NCBI GenBank assembly: GCA_030426545.1 | Contig: JAUHYL010000028.1 | Coordinates: 1 to 47,935, forward strand | Reading direction: 5' to 3' | DNA: 47,935 nucleotides | Source of the DNA: Gammaproteobacteria bacterium | GTDB taxonomy: Bacteria > Pseudomonadota > Gammaproteobacteria > Pseudomonadales > Halieaceae | In this document: in pieces, positions 24,394-33,611 of the stretch | Numbering within the stretch: the stretch's first letter is position 1 | Layout of the letters: each line of letters opens with the position of its first letter | Translations under genes and position numbers: made by a program | The notes under the pieces: model-generated | The model's input: only the letters and a program-made list of their open reading frames with translations | The model's database searches: none | What the model was told of the DNA's origin: nothing

Positions 24394-25428
24394 TCAGCCT
24401 ACCGGGACGACGGTCAACAGTTCCTGCACTACCTGGTCGGGGGTGACGCCGTTGGCTTCGGCCTCGAAGCTGAGCAACAGGCGATGGCGCAGCACGTCGG
24501 CGGCCACAGACTGCACGTCGTCGGGGCTGACGAAATCGCGGCCCTGCAGCCACGCGTGGGCGCGGGCGCAGCGGTCCAGCGCGATGGTGGCGCGGGGACT
24601 GCCGCCGTATTCGATCCAGCCGGCGAGCATGGCGTTGTATTGCTCCGGTGCGCGGCTGCCTATGACCAGTTGCACGATGTACTGCTCAACCGCTGGCGCC
24701 ATGTGCAGGTTCAGTATTTCGCGGCGAGCGTTAAACACGGTCTCCTGGGAGAGCAGGGTGGGCGCGGTCGTTTGCTCCCTGCCGGCCTCATCGCGGGTCA
24801 GGCGCAGAATTTCCGCTTCGGCCGCGGCGTCCGGGTAATCCACATTGACGTGCAGGAGGAAGCGATCGAGTTGCGCCTCGGGCAGGGGATAGGTGCCTTC
24901 CTGCTCGATGGGATTCTGCGTAGCCATCACCAAAAACAGCGGCGGCAACGGCCAGGTCTCACTGCCCACACTGACCTGTCGTTCGGCCATCGCTTCCAGC
25001 AGGGCCGACTGGACCTTGGCCGGTGCGCGGTTCACCTCGTCGGCGAGCACCAGGTTGTGGAAGATGGGACCCTTCTGAAACTGGAAGCTGCCTTCCTGCG
25101 GACGGTAAATCTCGGTACCGGTCACATCGCCGGGCAACAGGTCGGGCGTGAACTGGATACGGTGAAAGCTGCCCTCCAGCCCGTCTGCCAGCGACTTTAC
25201 CGCGCGCGTTTTGGCCAGGCCCGGCGCGCCTTCTACCAACAGGTGGCCGTCTGCCAGCAGCGCGATCAGCAGGCGTTCAACGAGGTGCGACTGACCGATG
25301 ATCTGGCCGCTCAGCCATTGTTCGAGTTGTAAAATCCTGGCATGCGTCCCGGCTGTTTCCACGCTGGCTCCCCGTGTTTCGTTGGCTGGTTGGTTGTTGA
25401 CTGACTGATTGCCGATTACGCTGGTCAC
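24394..25428 (-). CDS. moxR: MoxR-family AAA+ ATPase
   Basis: A 344-residue AAA+ protein. Walker A is GAPGLAKT (67-74) and Walker B is LVLADEV (126-132), and a sensor motif ATQNPIEQEGTYPLPEAQLD follows. A C-terminal lid domain completes it. MoxR ATPases act as chaperones for vWA-domain partners. Start is a GTG with GGAG upstream. The first 30 residues are polar and variable. It heads a six-gene leftward operon (moxR, DUF58, DUF4381, batA, batBC, batD) with gaps or overlaps under 10 bases, except the 23-base batB/batD overlap. Confidence 0.95.
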   Translation of the reverse strand: MTSVIGNQSVNNQPANETRGASVETAGTHARILQLEQWLSGQIIGQSHLVERLLIALLADGHLLVEGAPGLAKTRAVKSLADGLEGSFHRIQFTPDLLPGDVTGTEIYRPQEGSFQFQKGPIFHNLVLADEVNRAPAKVQSALLEAMAERQVSVGSETWPLPPLFLVMATQNPIEQEGTYPLPEAQLDRFLLHVNVDYPDAAAEAEILRLTRDEAGREQTTAPTLLSQETVFNARREILNLHMAPAVEQYIVQLVIGSRAPEQYNAMLAGWIEYGGSPRATIALDRCARAHAWLQGRDFVSPDDVQSVAADVLRHRLLLSFEAEANGVTPDQVVQELLTVVPVG

Positions 25429-25762
25429 TGCTACTCCGTCCTTCTGTTGTTGCGTCGGGTTGGAAGCGCTGCTTCGCCCGTGAACGGACGAGGCATTTTA
25501 ACGAAACCCCGTCACGCGTCCAGTCCAATGCGCCTTGAGACTGATGAAGACGCAATGAGTTCCGTGCTGGCGCCTCCCGTAACCCCGGCCAACGAAAGAA
25601 TAACCCGGGATCGGTTGCCGTTTCCGTATTGCAGCGCGTGTGCGCCGATTGAGCTTTGCGGGTATGGTTAACCAGACAGGTGTCAGCGCCGGTTGCGTTG
25701 CCAGGCGGCAACAGCGACCGCGCTGGTACGTTCAATCGGACCCTCGCACAGGGAATAACGTA

Positions 25763-26335
25763 TTGCGCCACGATCCGGATCACGACGCGCAGGCCAGCGC
25801 AAACGATGCTCCCGTTGATGCCGCCGACAGCGAGCAGCGTCTGCAGGCGCTCAATGCCGTGGTAGTCGCACTGCGCGAGCGAGACGAAATCAGTGACGCC
25901 CAGGCACAACAACTGACCTATGCCTTGCCGCTGGAGTACGAACGTTCGCGCTACGTCATCAAGCACTTCGGTGTGCACCTCAGTATCGGCGCCGTGTTCG
26001 CCTTCGATATCGTGCCGTTACCGCTGGGTACCATCGGCCGCGTTGGCTGGGTCTGTTGCGCGCGCGTGGTGGAAACGCTGCGCGGCAATTTTGCACGGGC
26101 CAGGGTGCACTCATTGCGTGTGCTACTGGTTGCCGCGATTCCCTATCTCGGTTATTTCGCCTACCTGCTCCCTCTGCACAAGGATGGGAGGGAAGTGGCG
26201 TTTGTGCTGGCGAATGAGTACTGGCTGGCGAACCGGGGCCAGTCTTTTGAGCAGTTTGTTCGATCGCGCGGCCGTGTTGGCGCGCGCCTGGCGCGTTGGC
26301 TGGTGCCCTTACCCTGGCAGCACGGGCAGGGTTAA
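25763..26335 (+). CDS. Uncharacterised membrane protein
   Basis: About 190 residues, not recognised. I favour the TTG at 25763 with GGGA seven to eight bases before it; the frame also extends to 25640, including an ATG at 25664, but those residues are Arg-rich with no family look. The N-terminal 30 residues are acidic and polar. Two hydrophobic segments lie in HLSIGAVFAFDIVPLPLGTIG and LRVLLVAAIPYLGYFAYLL. The C-terminus is basic (ANEYWLANRGQSFEQFVRSR). The pattern suggests a cytoplasmic helical domain plus a membrane hairpin. It diverges from moxR across a gap of about 330 bases that shows no other gene. Confidence 0.6.
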   Translation: MRHDPDHDAQASANDAPVDAADSEQRLQALNAVVVALRERDEISDAQAQQLTYALPLEYERSRYVIKHFGVHLSIGAVFAFDIVPLPLGTIGRVGWVCCARVVETLRGNFARARVHSLRVLLVAAIPYLGYFAYLLPLHKDGREVAFVLANEYWLANRGQSFEQFVRSRGRVGARLARWLVPLPWQHGQG

Positions 26336-26389
26336 CGGGTCGCGTGCTTTTTGTGGGCCCATTAATCCGCTAACATCTGGGCCTTAATC

Positions 26390-26446
26390 ATGGCATCCGC
26401 GCAGCGCAGGTTGATGCTGGAACTCGAACGCCGCTGGCAGGAGTGA
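26390..26446 (+). other. Possible 18-codon leader ORF ahead of the next gene
   Basis: An ATG at 26390 opens 18 codons (MASAQRRLMLELERRWQE) ending at TGA four bases before the GTG of the next gene. The Shine-Dalgarno of that gene (AGGAG) lies within its last codons, so its translation could affect initiation downstream. It has no visible ribosome site of its own, so it may be chance. Confidence 0.25.
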
Positions 26447-26450
26447 AACA

Positions 26451-26807
26451 GTGAAACCTATCCGTTTAGTCACGCTTTTTCTGGTGTTGTCATCGCCCGG
26501 TGCCGTCGCCTTCGACTGGCCGTGGTCGCCCGATGATGTAGAGCAGACAAAATACTGCAAGGGCCTGGTGACAGCGGGCTTATCTTCGCCTTTCGTGCTG
26601 GGTGATCAGCGCCGTGACCTGTGGCTGGCCTGGAACTACCTTATTCGCACGGATGGCGTGGGGCATGCCGAGGCGAAGGACAAGTTTGAGCAGGGACGCG
26701 GCTTTTTCGCGCAGGTGACCGACATCGAGTCCGCCACGGCACGTCTCGACGAAGTCCGTGGCGAATGCGGGCTGGGGCGCTCCGGTTGGCAAATCAGCGG
26801 TCTATGA
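26451..26807 (+). CDS. Small exported protein, unrecognised
   Basis: A 118-residue protein starting at GTG with AGGAG seven bases before it. A cleavable signal peptide ends near GAVAFDW (about residue 20). The mature part has two cysteines (YCKGL near 36 and GECGL near 108), possibly a disulfide, and is helical and charged (WLAWNYLIRTDG, AKDKFEQGRGFF). No family recognised. It probably acts in the periplasm. A short stem (26808-26825) directly follows the stop. Confidence 0.65.
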   Translation: MKPIRLVTLFLVLSSPGAVAFDWPWSPDDVEQTKYCKGLVTAGLSSPFVLGDQRRDLWLAWNYLIRTDGVGHAEAKDKFEQGRGFFAQVTDIESATARLDEVRGECGLGRSGWQISGL

Positions 26808-26825
26808 CCCTGGCATGTGCCGGGG
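26808..26825 (+). terminator. Stem-loop immediately after the small exported protein gene
   Basis: CCCTGGC pairs with GCCGGGG (one T-G wobble) around an ATGT loop, beginning at the base after the stop. There is no following T run, so termination is uncertain. Confidence 0.3.
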
Positions 26826-26937
26826 TGTAGAGGCCCCAGGCCAGTGCTAAGGCTGGGTCCGCTGCATCGTGCTTAATGTCGAGCTTGGCAGAGGGGCCGG
26901 GGTGCACGCCGCGTATTGAGGGTGCCTCCGGGCAGGG

Positions 26938-27141
26938 TCAGAGCGCGCGCAATTTGTGCACGCCAGAAACACCCGTCAGACCGTCCCACTGATCGGTGCG
27001 ACCTTCGCGCCAGCCGGCGACCCAATTATGACGAAACTCACCCACAGAGTGTGGGCAATCGTCCAGGCTGCGGCCGTCCAGGCCTGCCTGGTAGCCCCTG
27101 TCAAATGCCCGGCTGGTCATATCGCGCTTCTGTCGCTTCAT
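26938..27141 (-). CDS. rmf: Ribosome modulation factor
   Basis: A 67-residue basic protein starting MKRQKRD at 27141, with GGAG nine bases upstream. It carries the Rmf pattern: RQKRD, RGYQAGLDGRS, CPHS and WVAGWREGR. Rmf binds 70S ribosomes and drives their dimerisation into inactive 100S particles in stationary phase. The E. coli protein is 55 residues; here a C-terminal extension (QWDGLTGVSGVHKLRAL) adds about a dozen. An in-frame upstream ATG at 27168 has no ribosome site. It is a single gene. Confidence 0.9.
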   Translation of the reverse strand: MKRQKRDMTSRAFDRGYQAGLDGRSLDDCPHSVGEFRHNWVAGWREGRTDQWDGLTGVSGVHKLRAL

Positions 27142-27487
27142 ATAGCAGAACTCCGTAGGGTACTGCACCCGGCAGCGGCGACGAACGTCAGACTCGCCAC
27201 CGGCGGCAGCTGAATTGTAGGTTGTTGCTGCGAAAGTCAGCCTCGCGAAGGTGCTTCACCGGCTGAGAATTCTCCGCTAATCCGTGCTCACAGGCACACC
27301 CTGATCACACCAAATTCTGGCGGTGCTGTCGACTATTGATTTGTTATGACTTCGCGGGCTGATATAACCCCGCAGCGCGACCGGGCCGCCGGGCGGCGGT
27401 ATCAGGCGGCTCAGGGACGAAACAGCGCTGCCCGTGGGCCGCACTGGGCGCCTGTCACAATGGACTGGTCCAGCTTGTGTTCTGGTT
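27142..27487. other. 346-base non-coding gap between rmf and the acyl-CoA ligase gene
   Basis: No coding signal is convincing here. On the - strand, TACAAT at 27214-27219 is a near-consensus -10 about 73 bases before the rmf start, with a weak -35. The stretch nearer the ligase gene is GC-rich with a CCGCCGGGCGGCGG self-complementary segment around 27390. It may hold the ligase terminator, but no stem with a T run was found. Confidence 0.4.
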
Positions 27488-29152
27488 CTAGTGCCAGATC
27501 ACCTTCTTGCCCGACCCATACCAATCGTCCAGAAAAGGTGCGTAGGCATCTTCCACCACGTTGCGCTTGATCTTCAGGGTCGGGGTCAGGAAATCATTGC
27601 TGATATCCCACGCTTCCGGCACCACGGAGATAAACTGCACTTTCTCGTACTCCTCGATCTGCTCGTTGACTTTCTTGAGCAGGGCTTCGAGTTTGGGCGT
27701 CAGTTCCGCCTGAAAGGCAGGATCGCCACTGCGCGCGCGCAGATCTTCCGCCAGCTGGACTACCGCGTGACAGGCGGGCCGACCGGACCCGGAAACGCAG
27801 GACAGCTCGATGTGGTTGTCGGCGTTGATCAGGTTTTCAATGGGCACCGGGGCGACGTATTTGCCTTTACTGGTTTTGAACAACTCTTTCACCCGCCCGG
27901 TGATACGCAGCAGGCCATCGGGGCCATATTCTCCACGGTCGCCCGTTCTGAAGAAGCCATCCTCGGTGTAACACTCCGCAGTCAGATCCGGTGCTTTGAA
28001 GTAACCCATCATGTCGCCGGGCGACTTGATCTGGATCTCGCCCTCGTCGCTGATGCGCGTTTCAACGCCCTCGCTGGGAATGCCGACATAGCCCGCGCGG
28101 CGCTTGTGGGGTTTGGAGGCGTGGGAGTAGGCAAAATCCTCGCTCATACCATAGCCTTCGAGGATGGCGATGCCGAGGCGATCGTACCAGTCGATCAGTT
28201 CGGGCGGGATGGGGGCCGAGCCACTGCCCGCGAGGCGGACATCGGCCAGGCCCAGGCCGTCCAGTACTTTTTTGCGCACCACGTTGCCGACGATGGGCAG
28301 CTTCAGCAGCAGCTCCAGTCGCTTTTCCGGAAACTTCTGAAAAACACCCAGCTGGAACTTCAGCCACAGCCGTGGCACCGAGATGAACAGCGTGGGCCGC
28401 GCGCGGCGCAGATCCTGTAAAAACGTATCCAGTGTCTCGGCAAAGTAAATGCGATTGCCGGCATAGAACGAACCAATTTCCACGACGGCCCGTTCGAATA
28501 CATGCGCCAGCGGTAAATAGGAGAGAATGCGGTCATCCTTGCTCACCCCCAGTTCTTCCACGCCCCCAAGCCCGGGGGCCGAGGCGGAGCCATGGGAGTG
28601 CATTACGCCCTTCGGCCTGCCCGTGCTGCCGGAGGTGTAGCAAATCAGCGCAAGTTGATGCGCCGCGGGGGAGGGGCTGTCGGCGATCGGTTCGTGCTGC
28701 GCGACGATATCGTCCCATTTCGGGTAATCATTGGGCGGTGCCAGCGGGAACGCGATTTTAGGTAAATCGTCGGGCACGCATTGCTTCATCGCGTCCCAGT
28801 CGTCGAGCTTGCCTACAAACAGCAACTTTGACTCGGAGTGATCCAGTATGTATTCGACGGTTTCGGAGTTGAGCGTGGGGTAGAGCGCCACCGTCGCGTG
28901 CCCGGCCATCCAGATCGCCAGCTCGGCCATAATAAAATGCGCACAGTTCTTCGACACCATGGCGATATTGCTGTTTTCCGGCAGATCCAGCGAGCGCAGG
29001 TAGGCGGCCATGCGCCGCGCCTGATTCAGGGTCTCGGCCCAGGTGTACTCCACGACCTCGCCATTGCCGACGGGCTGAATCATGTACACCTGGTCTGGCG
29101 CGTTGCTTTCCCATTCGTAGACGGCGTCTAAAAGCAGTTTGTCGGGTATCAT
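27488..29152 (-). CDS. Long-chain acyl-CoA synthetase (AMP-binding ligase)
   Basis: About 554 residues of the ANL adenylating family. I start at the ATG at 29152 (MIPDKLLLDAVYEW); an upstream GTG adds 20 residues without family character. The phosphate-binding loop is LICYTSGSTGRPKGVMH. EGYGMSED is the A5 motif, TGDRGEYGPDG the A7 motif, and GRVKELFKTSKGKYVAPVPIE the A8-A10 region with the catalytic lysine context. It should activate a fatty or similar carboxylic acid to its CoA ester with ATP. The acid specificity is not readable. It lies 87 bases after glcF on the same strand. Confidence 0.9.
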   Translation of the reverse strand: MIPDKLLLDAVYEWESNAPDQVYMIQPVGNGEVVEYTWAETLNQARRMAAYLRSLDLPENSNIAMVSKNCAHFIMAELAIWMAGHATVALYPTLNSETVEYILDHSESKLLFVGKLDDWDAMKQCVPDDLPKIAFPLAPPNDYPKWDDIVAQHEPIADSPSPAAHQLALICYTSGSTGRPKGVMHSHGSASAPGLGGVEELGVSKDDRILSYLPLAHVFERAVVEIGSFYAGNRIYFAETLDTFLQDLRRARPTLFISVPRLWLKFQLGVFQKFPEKRLELLLKLPIVGNVVRKKVLDGLGLADVRLAGSGSAPIPPELIDWYDRLGIAILEGYGMSEDFAYSHASKPHKRRAGYVGIPSEGVETRISDEGEIQIKSPGDMMGYFKAPDLTAECYTEDGFFRTGDRGEYGPDGLLRITGRVKELFKTSKGKYVAPVPIENLINADNHIELSCVSGSGRPACHAVVQLAEDLRARSGDPAFQAELTPKLEALLKKVNEQIEEYEKVQFISVVPEAWDISNDFLTPTLKIKRNVVEDAYAPFLDDWYGSGKKVIWH

Positions 29153-29239
29153 TTTTGGTCTAGTGGCTCCTGTGCGGTGCGTGCTTGCGGGCAGTGCGCG
29201 AGATAATTTCACGCTGTTTTGACTATAGCAGAATTGCCG

Positions 29240-30466
29240 TCAGTGGTTCGCTGACGGATCCAGTAATTCAATCCAGTGCAGGACAGGTGGCCCGTCCGCA
29301 CTGTGCAGGTGCAACTGGCAGCCGATGTTTGCACTGACAATCAGCGCCGGTTTGTCCGCGGTGAGCGCGTCCAGCTTTTTCTCACGCAGGCGTGCGCTGA
29401 TGTCTTTCTGCAACAGCGAATAGCTGCCCGCAGAGCCACAACAGAGATGCTGGTCACGTGTGTCTGCCAGTTCAAAGCCCGCCTGCCGCAGAATCGTTTC
29501 TACCGTGTCCGGCTGGCCCAAGGCATGCTGCAGCGTGCAGGGCGTGTGCACGGCGACCTTGCCCACAGCGGTATTCAGACTGAGCTGTTCCAGGGGCAGG
29601 GTGCTGATAACCTGCGCCAGGTCACAGCTCAGCGCGGCAACGCGCGCGGCTTTCGTGGCGTACGCCGGGTCGTCGGCCAGCAAACGGCCGTAGTCAGTCA
29701 ACATGGCGCCGCAACCGGATGCACTGCTGATAATCGCTTCCGCGCCATTTTCGATCAGCGGCCACCAGGCGTCGATATTGCGGCGCAACTCACCGCGCGC
29801 GTCTCCGGGTGCGCTCAGGTGATGGTTGAGCGCACCACAGCAGCCCGCCTTGCGGGCGCTGACCAGCTCAATGCCGAAGCGGTCCAGCACGCGACGGGCA
29901 GCGGCATTGGTCTGCGGGGTTGCCGCTGCCTGCACGCAGCCGTCTAGGACAATCATGGTACGCGTAGCTGCGGCTTGCCTGACAGGCGGCTCACCCGACG
30001 CCTTCTTTACAGGTATCCGGGTTGCCAGAGTGGCTGGCAACATCGGGCGGAGTACGCGCGCTACCGCCAAACCTGTCTCTAGCAATGGGCGCGTTGTAAT
30101 GGTTTTGCGCAACAGCCAGCGCAACAGGCGCTGGTGCAGCGGTCGTGGCGCTGCCTGTTCCGCCATCTCGCGCCCGATGTCCAGTAGCTCGCCATAGCGC
30201 ATGCCGGAGGGGCAGGTGGTTTCGCAACTGCGGCAGGTAAGGCAGCGGTCGAGGTGCTGAAGCGTGCTGCTGCTGGCCTCGCCTTCTTGCATCAGTTGCT
30301 TGATCAGGTAGATACGCCCGCGCGGGCTGTCGCGCTCGTCGCGCTGGTCGAGATAGGTGGGGCAGGTCTCCAGGCAGAAGCCGCAGTGCACGCAGGCCCG
30401 GGTGAGCTGCTGGGCCTGCCGGGCGCGCGGATCATCGGTGAGTGTATTGTGCAGCTCTATATGCAT
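29240..30466 (-). CDS. glcF: Glycolate oxidase iron-sulfur subunit
   Basis: About 408 residues, starting at the ATG at 30466 (MHIELHNTLTDDP); 20 residues of upstream frame are not family-like. Two 4Fe-4S ferredoxin motifs appear early: CVHCGFCLETCP and CLTCRSCETTCP. Two CCG domains follow (with CCGALNHH and CCGSAGSY). This is the electron-transfer subunit that works with GlcD and GlcE to oxidise glycolate to glyoxylate. Length and order are normal. It follows glcE by 10 bases. Confidence 0.94.
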   Translation of the reverse strand: MHIELHNTLTDDPRARQAQQLTRACVHCGFCLETCPTYLDQRDERDSPRGRIYLIKQLMQEGEASSSTLQHLDRCLTCRSCETTCPSGMRYGELLDIGREMAEQAAPRPLHQRLLRWLLRKTITTRPLLETGLAVARVLRPMLPATLATRIPVKKASGEPPVRQAAATRTMIVLDGCVQAAATPQTNAAARRVLDRFGIELVSARKAGCCGALNHHLSAPGDARGELRRNIDAWWPLIENGAEAIISSASGCGAMLTDYGRLLADDPAYATKAARVAALSCDLAQVISTLPLEQLSLNTAVGKVAVHTPCTLQHALGQPDTVETILRQAGFELADTRDQHLCCGSAGSYSLLQKDISARLREKKLDALTADKPALIVSANIGCQLHLHSADGPPVLHWIELLDPSANH

Positions 30467-30476
30467 GGCAAGGTCG

Positions 30477-31559
30477 CTATAGCCAACTGTACAGGCGGCC
30501 AGGGTTGAATATAGCGCCGGGGTCAAAGGCCTGTTTCAGGCGCTGCTGAACCCCCTGCTGTGCCGGTGCCAGCGGCGCGCGCACTTCGCCACTGCGATCG
30601 CCGCCGCGAAACAGGCTGGCGTGGCCGCCGTTCGCTGCCGCAATTGCGTGCACGCTGGACAGCGCCTGCTCCGATGGTAGCCAGCGCAGTGCGCCGCACC
30701 AATCGATAATGCAGCGCTCGTCGAGGTCGCCGAGACTGCTTGCTGAACCCACGGACAGGCGGTACAGCGGCAGCGGCTGGTTCTGCGCCTGATCAAACAG
30801 TGCTTCGGGCATTTCGCGCAGGGATTCCCACGGCGCATCCTGGGCGCTGACCGGCTCGCCGCCCCATTCGCGGGCGCATTGCGCCACCGCGCTTTGCGCA
30901 CCGGACAAACGCAGGAACAGTCGGCCCGCGTGCCACAGTGCACCGTTGAGCGGTGAGGGCACGGCGGCGCGTCGGTTCATGGTATCGATCGCCTGTGCAG
31001 CGGGCAGGGCAAACGCCAGCGTCGTGGTGAACTCGCTGCGCGGCATGACCTTCAGGCTGACCTCGGTGATAACGCCCAGCGTGCCCAGCGCACCCGCCTG
31101 CAGGCGCGATACGTCATAACCGGCAACGTTTTTCATGACGCGGCCGCCAAAGCGCAGGTGTTGGCCGCGGCCGTCAATCAGGCGCAGGCCCAGCACTGCG
31201 TCACGCAGTGCGCCGCTCCAGGGCCGCGCCGGACCCGACAGGTTGCAGGCCAGCGTGCCGCCCAGTGTGCCCGCACCGTCGTAACGGGGCGGTTCGCTGG
31301 CCAGGGTCTGTCCCTCGGCAGACAGTGTCGATTCAATCTCCGCGATCGGGGTACCGGCGCGTGCCGTGATGACCAGTTCCTCCGGCGTGTAATCCACGAT
31401 GCCGCGGTGACCGCCGACCTGCAACGGGGTGGCGTCGCAGTGTCTTCCCGCAAGCAGCTGTTTGCTGTTGCCGCCCACGATGCACAGGGGTGCCCGTGCC
31501 TCTGCGGCCCCGATGACGGCCTCGACCAGGGTATCGGCAATGTCGGTGGACTCAATCAT
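30477..31559 (-). CDS. glcE: Glycolate oxidase FAD-binding subunit GlcE
   Basis: A 360-residue FAD-binding protein of the PCMH/FAD_binding_4 type. The flavin site includes CIVGGNSKQLLAGR (near 27) and EPPRYDGAGTLGGTLACNLSGPAR (near 90-113). GRVMKNVAGYDVSRLQAG is the GlcE hallmark. It overlaps glcD by 8 bases at its start. It completes the glycolate oxidase together with GlcD and GlcF. Confidence 0.93.
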   Translation of the reverse strand: MIESTDIADTLVEAVIGAAEARAPLCIVGGNSKQLLAGRHCDATPLQVGGHRGIVDYTPEELVITARAGTPIAEIESTLSAEGQTLASEPPRYDGAGTLGGTLACNLSGPARPWSGALRDAVLGLRLIDGRGQHLRFGGRVMKNVAGYDVSRLQAGALGTLGVITEVSLKVMPRSEFTTTLAFALPAAQAIDTMNRRAAVPSPLNGALWHAGRLFLRLSGAQSAVAQCAREWGGEPVSAQDAPWESLREMPEALFDQAQNQPLPLYRLSVGSASSLGDLDERCIIDWCGALRWLPSEQALSSVHAIAAANGGHASLFRGGDRSGEVRAPLAPAQQGVQQRLKQAFDPGAIFNPGRLYSWL

Positions 31560-33009
31560 GGCGATGCCGCGCCGGTAGCGCGCGGTACTCCTGACAGCGT
31601 TTTAAAATGGGAATGCCTTTACCGGGGTTCAGGTTCAGCGCTGGATCAAACGCGGCTTTGATTTCTTCGAACAGCAGCAATTCAGCTTCGCCGAACTGCG
31701 CCGGCATCTGGCGGATTTTTTCCAGCCCCACACCGTGCTCGCCAGTGATGCTGCCGCCCACCTCAACGGACAGCGTCAAGATGCGCGCCCCGAAGGCCTC
31801 GGCCTTGCGTATCTCCTCCGGGTTGCCTGCATCGAACAGGATCAACGGGTGCAGGTTGCCGTCACCGGCGTGGAAGACGTTGGCCACGGGCAGGGCGTAC
31901 TCTTTGGACAGCAGGGCAATCTGCTCCAGTACGTGGGCCAGTTGCGCCCGCGGAATGGTGCCATCCATGCAGTAGTAGTCCGGCGCCAGCCGGCCCACCG
32001 CGGGGAAGGCTGCCTTGCGGCCTTTCCAGAGCAGCGCGCGCTCGGCCTCGTCCCGCGCCACGTGCAGTGTGCTCGCACCCAGCTCACCCAACAGTGCCGA
32101 GACGGTTGCCGTGTGCTCAGCGACTTCCTCTTCCGTGCCGTCCAGTTCGCACAACAGCACCGCTTCCGCGTCGCGGGGGTAGCCGGCATTGACGTAGTCC
32201 TCGACGGCCTGAATGGTCAGGCGGTCGAGCATTTCGAGGCCCGCCGGAATGATGCCTGCGGCGATGATGGCACCGACGGCGTCCGATGCCGCGCGCACAC
32301 TGTCAAATCCCGCGAGTACCAGTTTCGCCGCCTGCGGCACCGGCAGGAGTTTTACGGTGACTTCGGTGACGACGGCTAACAGACCTTCTGAACCGGTCAT
32401 CAGCGCCATGAGGTCGTAGCCGGGACTGTCCAGGCCGGCGCTGCCCAGCGCCAGTTCCTCGCCCTCCACAGTAAGTGCCTTGATGGCGAGCAGGTTGTGC
32501 GTGGTGAGCCCGTATTTCAGGCAGTGCACGCCACCGGAATTGGCCGCCACATTGCCGCCAATGCTGCAGGCGATTTGTGAGGACGGGTCTGGCGCGTAAT
32601 AGAGGCCGTATTGCGCCGCCGCTGCAGAGATCGCCAGGTTGCTGACGCCCGTCTCCACGCGGGCGGTGCGCGCCAGCGGATCGATGTCCAGAATGCGATC
32701 TAGCCTGGACAGGCTGAGCAGCACGCCTTCGGGGTGCGGCATGGAGCCCGCCGTGACGCCGGTGCCCGCGCCGCGCGCCACGACCGGCACGTCGAACTCG
32801 TGGCACACCTGCAGTACGGTTTTCACCTGCGCTACCGTGGCAGGCAATGCCACCAGCAATGGCAGATCGCGATACAGGGGCAGGGCATCGCACTCCCAGG
32901 GGCGCTGGGATTCCACGTCCAGCACGATATTGTCTTTACCGAGACAGGCCAGCAATCGCTCAGTGAGTAGTGCGCGGTGTTGCGCGCTGATAGCGCTGCG
33001 CCCGGTCAC
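31552..33009 (-). CDS. glcD: Glycolate oxidase catalytic subunit GlcD
   Basis: About 485 residues starting at a GTG (33009) that overlaps the yjbQ stop in GTGA; a longer upstream frame lies within yjbQ. The FAD site includes PVVARGAGTGVTAG and the family motif SIGGNVAANSGGVHCLKYG. The C-terminal FAD-oxidase domain ends with GSITGEHGVGLEK and the expected conserved histidines, as in glycolate/D-lactate dehydrogenases. Substrate may be glycolate or another 2-hydroxy acid; the full glcDEF set favours glycolate. Confidence 0.95.
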   Translation of the reverse strand: MTGRSAISAQHRALLTERLLACLGKDNIVLDVESQRPWECDALPLYRDLPLLVALPATVAQVKTVLQVCHEFDVPVVARGAGTGVTAGSMPHPEGVLLSLSRLDRILDIDPLARTARVETGVSNLAISAAAAQYGLYYAPDPSSQIACSIGGNVAANSGGVHCLKYGLTTHNLLAIKALTVEGEELALGSAGLDSPGYDLMALMTGSEGLLAVVTEVTVKLLPVPQAAKLVLAGFDSVRAASDAVGAIIAAGIIPAGLEMLDRLTIQAVEDYVNAGYPRDAEAVLLCELDGTEEEVAEHTATVSALLGELGASTLHVARDEAERALLWKGRKAAFPAVGRLAPDYYCMDGTIPRAQLAHVLEQIALLSKEYALPVANVFHAGDGNLHPLILFDAGNPEEIRKAEAFGARILTLSVEVGGSITGEHGVGLEKIRQMPAQFGEAELLLFEEIKAAFDPALNLNPGKGIPILKRCQEYRALPARHRHD

Positions 33010-33407
33010 AGGTGCACGACGATGTTGCGTGTGCCCGCGTGGCGGCGGTGCTCCCACAGGTAAATGCCCTGCCAGGTGCCGAGCAGCAGTTGGCCGCGCT
33101 GGAACGGCACACTGATCTGCGTTGCCGTCAGCGCCGACTTGATGTGCGAGGGCATATCATCCGGGCCTTCCAGTGTGTGGGTAAACAGTGGGTCGTTCTC
33201 CGGTACCAGACGGTTGAGCCAGTTTTCCAGGTCGACGCGCGCACTGTCGTCGTAATTTTCCTGGATGAGCAGGCTGGCGGAAGTGTGGCGAATGAACAGT
33301 GTGCACAGTCCCTCGTCCTGTGTAGCCCGTGCAACGACAGGGGCAACCCTGTCGGTAATTGAATACAAACCCCGGCCGCCAACCTCGATGGCGAGTTGCT
33401 CAATCAT
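33006..33407 (-). CDS. yjbQ: YjbQ family protein (UPF0047)
   Basis: A 133-residue protein with the UPF0047 signature: HTSASLLIQENYD, LEGPDDMPSHIKS and LLGTWQGIYLWEHR. A bound metal or phosphate site is expected from family structures, and members have been reported to show thiamine-phosphate synthase-like activity. The true role is unsettled. It is coupled to glcD by a 4-nt overlap, which is not a usual glc partner. The preceding 204 bases to the divergent SDR gene hold nothing recognisable. Confidence 0.9.
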   Translation of the reverse strand: MIEQLAIEVGGRGLYSITDRVAPVVARATQDEGLCTLFIRHTSASLLIQENYDDSARVDLENWLNRLVPENDPLFTHTLEGPDDMPSHIKSALTATQISVPFQRGQLLLGTWQGIYLWEHRRHAGTRNIVVHL

Positions 33408-33611
33408 TCGGTGCTCCTCTGCGGATGACTATACCAACAGCCCACCGAGGCGTACACGAAAAGGCAAATACGGCCCGCGTGAGCACACGTCACCGTACAG
33501 ATTTGAACCACTCTCGACTTCCCACGGTATCGTCCGGCGTCCCGCTGGAGCACAGGGGGCAAATGTGGCATAAATTCAGCCCTCACAGCAGACAACGGAT
33601 GCAGGCAGACA

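Noticed and set aside
24386-24553. Extended N-terminus of the DUF58 protein
   Set aside because: It lies inside moxR and is an arginine/proline-rich shadow. The ATG at 24385 matches the family start.
25277-25978. Leftward ORF covering the moxR start region
   Set aside because: It overlaps moxR in another frame, has no recognisable domain and shows biased shadow composition.
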